A stretch of DNA of 7,442 bases from JAAYBR01 sp033813475 (lineage in GTDB: Bacteria; Hydrogenedentota; Hydrogenedentia; Hydrogenedentales; CAITNO01): contig JAPXRP010000206.1 of NCBI GenBank assembly GCA_033813475.1, positions 1 to 7,442 on the forward strand. The letters run 5' to 3'. Position 1 is the first letter of the stretch. The number at the start of each line of letters is the position of its first letter. The notes beneath the pieces were generated by a model. That model saw only the letters and a program-made list of their open reading frames with translations. It searched no databases and was not told the DNA's origin. The translations under genes and the position numbers were made by a program. Below, piece after piece: positions 5,124 to 7,442 of the stretch.

Positions 5124-7442
5124 ATGAGACTTCACCGGGTGCACGCGGCGGTTGCGGGCTTTGTTGCGGTGTTTTCCGCCGTACTCGGGGGCGCCGCCTG
5201 GGACGCGGCGGCGGTGTGCCCGCTGCCCAGCGATCCCCAGCAGCAGCTGGAGATTGTCATCTCCATCGTGGACGTCAACCGCGACGGCGGCCTGAGTCTG
5301 GCGGAGATTCAGGCGCTGTATCCCGGCATGACCTCCACCTACTTTACCTTCGCCGACGGAAACCGTGACGGCAAGATCACGGCGGCGGAGCTGATGCCCT
5401 GGCTGAGCCTGCTTCCGGGGATGAACCTGCTCGGCCTGGTGGATGTCAACTTGAACCGCGCGATCGAGTATTCGGAGGTGGCGGCCTACGTCACGCCGGA
5501 GCAGTTCGCGCTGGTGGACATCAACGGCGACGGCGTGGTGGACTGCCTGGACATTGGCGGCGGTCCGGTTGAGGGCGAGGGCGAGGATCCCGTGGAGGGC
5601 GAGGGCGAGGACCCCGTCGATCCCCCGTGTCCCATCGGCGACGTGACGGCGGACACGCTGGTGGAGCTGGTGCTGATTCTGGTGGACACGAGCGGCGACG
5701 GCTCGCTCTCCCTCGGCGAGGTGCGGGCGGTGTATCCCGAGCTGGAGTCGGTCTATTTCACCCTGCTCGACAGCAACCGCAACGGCCTGCTGGACGCCGG
5801 GGAGCTGGCCGCGCTGACCGCCTTCCTGCCGCTGGAGGATTTCCTGGGCGAGGTGGATCTGAACGGCGACGGACTGGTCGCCTACGCCGAGGTTTCCCAG
5901 TATGTGACGGAGGCGCAGTTCGCCCTGGCCGACCTCAACGGCAACGGCTTTGTGGACTGTGAGGACATTGACCTGCTCACCGGCGGTACGGACCCCGGCG
6001 AGGGCGAGGGTGAGGATCCCGTCGAGGGAGAGGGCGAGGACCCGGTCGAGGGCGAGCCCGGCCCCCCGTGCCCCATTGACTTCTCCATCGCGAACATCGC
6101 GGCGGTCGTGGTTTCCCTCCTCGACACGGACGGAAACGGCGGCCTGTCGCTGGCCGAGATCGAGGCCATTTACCCCGACATGGAGGCGGTGTATTTCACC
6201 ATCCTGGACAGCAACCGCGATGGAAAGATCACGGCGGCGGAGCTGGCGGCCATCGCCACGATCCTTCCCGTGGACTCCTACATCGGGATGGTGGACCCGA
6301 ACGGCGACGGCCTGATCGCCTACGCCGAGGTTTCGGGATACCTCACGCAGGCGCAGTTCGACCTCATTGACACGAACAGCAACGGCGTCATTGACTGCGT
6401 GGATGTCGCCGCGCTCACCGGGGGCGTGGTCCCCGTTGAGGGCGAGCCCGAGGGGGAGGACCCGGTCGAGGGCGAGGGCGAGCCCGGCCCCCCGTGCCCC
6501 ATTGACTTCTCCATGGAGAATATCGCGGCGGTGGTGGTGTCCCTGCTCGACACCAACGGCGACGGCGGGCTCTCGCTGGCCGAGATTCAGGCCATCTACC
6601 CCGACATGGAGGCCGTGTACTTCACCCTGCTGGACGGCAACCGCGACGGCAAGATCACGGCGGCGGAACTGGCGGCCATTGCGGTCATCCTGCCCGTGGA
6701 CTCGTACATCGGGATGGTGGACCCCAACGGCGACGGCCTGATCGCCTATTCGGAAGTGTCGCAGTACCTCACGCAGGCGCAGTTCGACCTCATTGACACG
6801 AACAGCAACGGCGTCATTGACTGCGTGGACGTCGCCGCGCTCACCGGCGGCGTGATCCCCGTTGAGGGCGAACCCGAGGGGGAGGATCCGGTCGAGGGCG
6901 AGGGCGAGCCCGTTGGCCCCTGTCCGATTGATTTCTCCACGGTGCTGCAGACGCTGGCCCCGGTGGTGGTGTCCCTGCTGGACAGCAACGGCGACGGCGG
7001 CGTCTCCCTGGCGGAGATTCAGGCCGTGTACCCGGACATGGAGGCGGTCTACTTCACCCTGCTGGACGCCAACCGCGACGGCAAGATCACGGCCTCCGAG
7101 CTGTCGGCCATCGTCGGCATTCTGCCCGTCGGCTCCTTCCTGGGCATGATAGACCCGAACGGCGACGGCCTCATCGCCTACGGCGAAGTGTCGCAGTACC
7201 TCTCGCAGTCGCAGTTTGACCTGGTGGACACCAACAACAACGGCGTGATTGACTGCGAGGACATCGCCGCGCTCACCGGCGGCGTGATCCCCGGCGAGGG
7301 CGAACCGGAGGGCGAGCCCGGCACTCCGTGCCCCGTGCTGGACGCGCTGGACATCCCCGCGATCCTGGGATATGTGATTCCGCTGCTCGACCGCGACGGC
7401 GACGGCGGGCTGTCCCTCGCGGAAATCCAGGCGGTCTATGCC
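5124..7442 (+). CDS. Secreted modular protein with EF-hand-like calcium loops and acidic linkers (3' end outside window)
   Basis: The frame is open from the ATG at 5124 to the right edge: 773 codons visible, no stop. GGAGG at 5112-5116 supports the start. The N-terminus (RLHR, then a hydrophobic segment to about residue 25) looks like a signal peptide. From Cys32 the protein is a chain of ~140-residue modules starting at residues 32, 169, 316, 458, 600 and 736 (the last cut off). Each complete module has four 12-residue DxNxDG-type loops; in the first they lie at 50-61, 78-89, 107-118 and 132-143. Each also has one Cys at its start, one Cys in loop 4, and a linker rich in VEGEGEDP. Loop 3 of module 1 (DVNLNRAIEYSE) is degraded. 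The likely role is an extracellular calcium-stabilised structural or adhesive protein. Loop 4, with Asp at position 12 and a following ALTGG, is somewhat dockerin-like. No catalytic domain is visible. Confidence 0.88.
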   Translation, partial: MRLHRVHAAVAGFVAVFSAVLGGAAWDAAAVCPLPSDPQQQLEIVISIVDVNRDGGLSLAEIQALYPGMTSTYFTFADGNRDGKITAAELMPWLSLLPGMNLLGLVDVNLNRAIEYSEVAAYVTPEQFALVDINGDGVVDCLDIGGGPVEGEGEDPVEGEGEDPVDPPCPIGDVTADTLVELVLILVDTSGDGSLSLGEVRAVYPELESVYFTLLDSNRNGLLDAGELAALTAFLPLEDFLGEVDLNGDGLVAYAEVSQYVTEAQFALADLNGNGFVDCEDIDLLTGGTDPGEGEGEDPVEGEGEDPVEGEPGPPCPIDFSIANIAAVVVSLLDTDGNGGLSLAEIEAIYPDMEAVYFTILDSNRDGKITAAELAAIATILPVDSYIGMVDPNGDGLIAYAEVSGYLTQAQFDLIDTNSNGVIDCVDVAALTGGVVPVEGEPEGEDPVEGEGEPGPPCPIDFSMENIAAVVVSLLDTNGDGGLSLAEIQAIYPDMEAVYFTLLDGNRDGKITAAELAAIAVILPVDSYIGMVDPNGDGLIAYSEVSQYLTQAQFDLIDTNSNGVIDCVDVAALTGGVIPVEGEPEGEDPVEGEGEPVGPCPIDFSTVLQTLAPVVVSLLDSNGDGGVSLAEIQAVYPDMEAVYFTLLDANRDGKITASELSAIVGILPVGSFLGMIDPNGDGLIAYGEVSQYLSQSQFDLVDTNNNGVIDCEDIAALTGGVIPGEGEPEGEPGTPCPVLDALDIPAILGYVIPLLDRDGDGGLSLAEIQAVYA
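5217..7442 (+). repeat. Tandem coding repeat: five complete ~410-440-bp modules and the start of a sixth
   Basis: Module starts (the codon for the leading Cys) are at 5217, 5628, 6069, 6495, 6921 and 7329, giving lengths of 411, 441, 426, 426 and 408 bases. Modules 3, 4 and 5 are closest in protein sequence (CPIDFS at the start, YPDMEAVYFT between loops 1 and 2); modules 1 and 2 are more diverged. Linkers at 5565-5627, 5991-6068, 6432-6494, 6858-6920 and 7290-7328 are built from GAGGGC-like hexanucleotides coding Glu-Gly, and they account for most of the length variation. Bases 6339-6403 in module 3 are identical to 6765-6829 in module 4 over 65 positions. Confidence 0.9.

Noticed and set aside
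5205..5219. Lipoprotein signal with Cys32 as lipidated residue
   Set aside because: The residue before the Cys is Val, which does not fit a lipobox, and the same Cys-Pro recurs at the start of every module, so it is structural.
5486..6988. Minus-strand open frames rich in Ser-Pro-Ser-Thr-Gly
   Set aside because: They are the antisense reading of the Glu-Gly linkers and calcium loops of the EF-hand protein, repeated because the sense gene is repeated.

Overview
The window is GC-rich bacterial DNA with closely packed plus-strand genes. The organism cannot be fixed from sequence alone. Secreted beta-propeller glycosidases, a large calcium-loop protein with acidic Val-Glu-Gly-Glu-Gly-Glu linkers, and a palindromic repeat family resemble what I recall of Candidatus Hydrogenedentota or PVC/Planctomycetes-like bacteria. 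This is an inference from style, not a database match.

Layout. Positions 1-292 hold no gene. They carry three copies of a 27-bp palindromic repeat unit (29-140), then a dense array of GTCTCA/TGAGAC half-sites (149-276) laid out on a 10-bp grid and overlapping a plausible sigma-70-type promoter (160-189). Next is hsdR (293-2797), the restriction/translocation subunit of a type I restriction-modification system. Inside hsdR, at 1121-1225, the same three-unit repeat seen upstream sits exactly in frame and adds 35 codons just before the DECH helicase motif. After 60 bases come two secreted glycosidase-like genes of the GH43/five-bladed-propeller type (2858-3805 and 3820-4821), 14 bases apart and probably co-transcribed. 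A 302-base gene-free stretch follows with a good promoter candidate (4949-4977). The last gene starts at 5124 and runs off the right edge. It encodes a secreted protein of repeated ~140-residue modules, each with four EF-hand-like calcium loops, two cysteines and an acidic linker.

How the genes relate. hsdR belongs to genome defence and needs HsdM and HsdS, which are not in the window and could only lie to the left of position 1. The glycosidase pair probably acts together outside the cytoplasm on plant- or algal-type polysaccharide side chains. The EF-hand protein is a separate transcription unit, probably a surface or extracellular structural protein.

Most notable: a small palindromic element, open in all six reading frames, is present both between genes and inside an apparently intact hsdR reading frame, analogous to the Rickettsia palindromic elements. 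Next is the phased GTCTCA array in front of hsdR.
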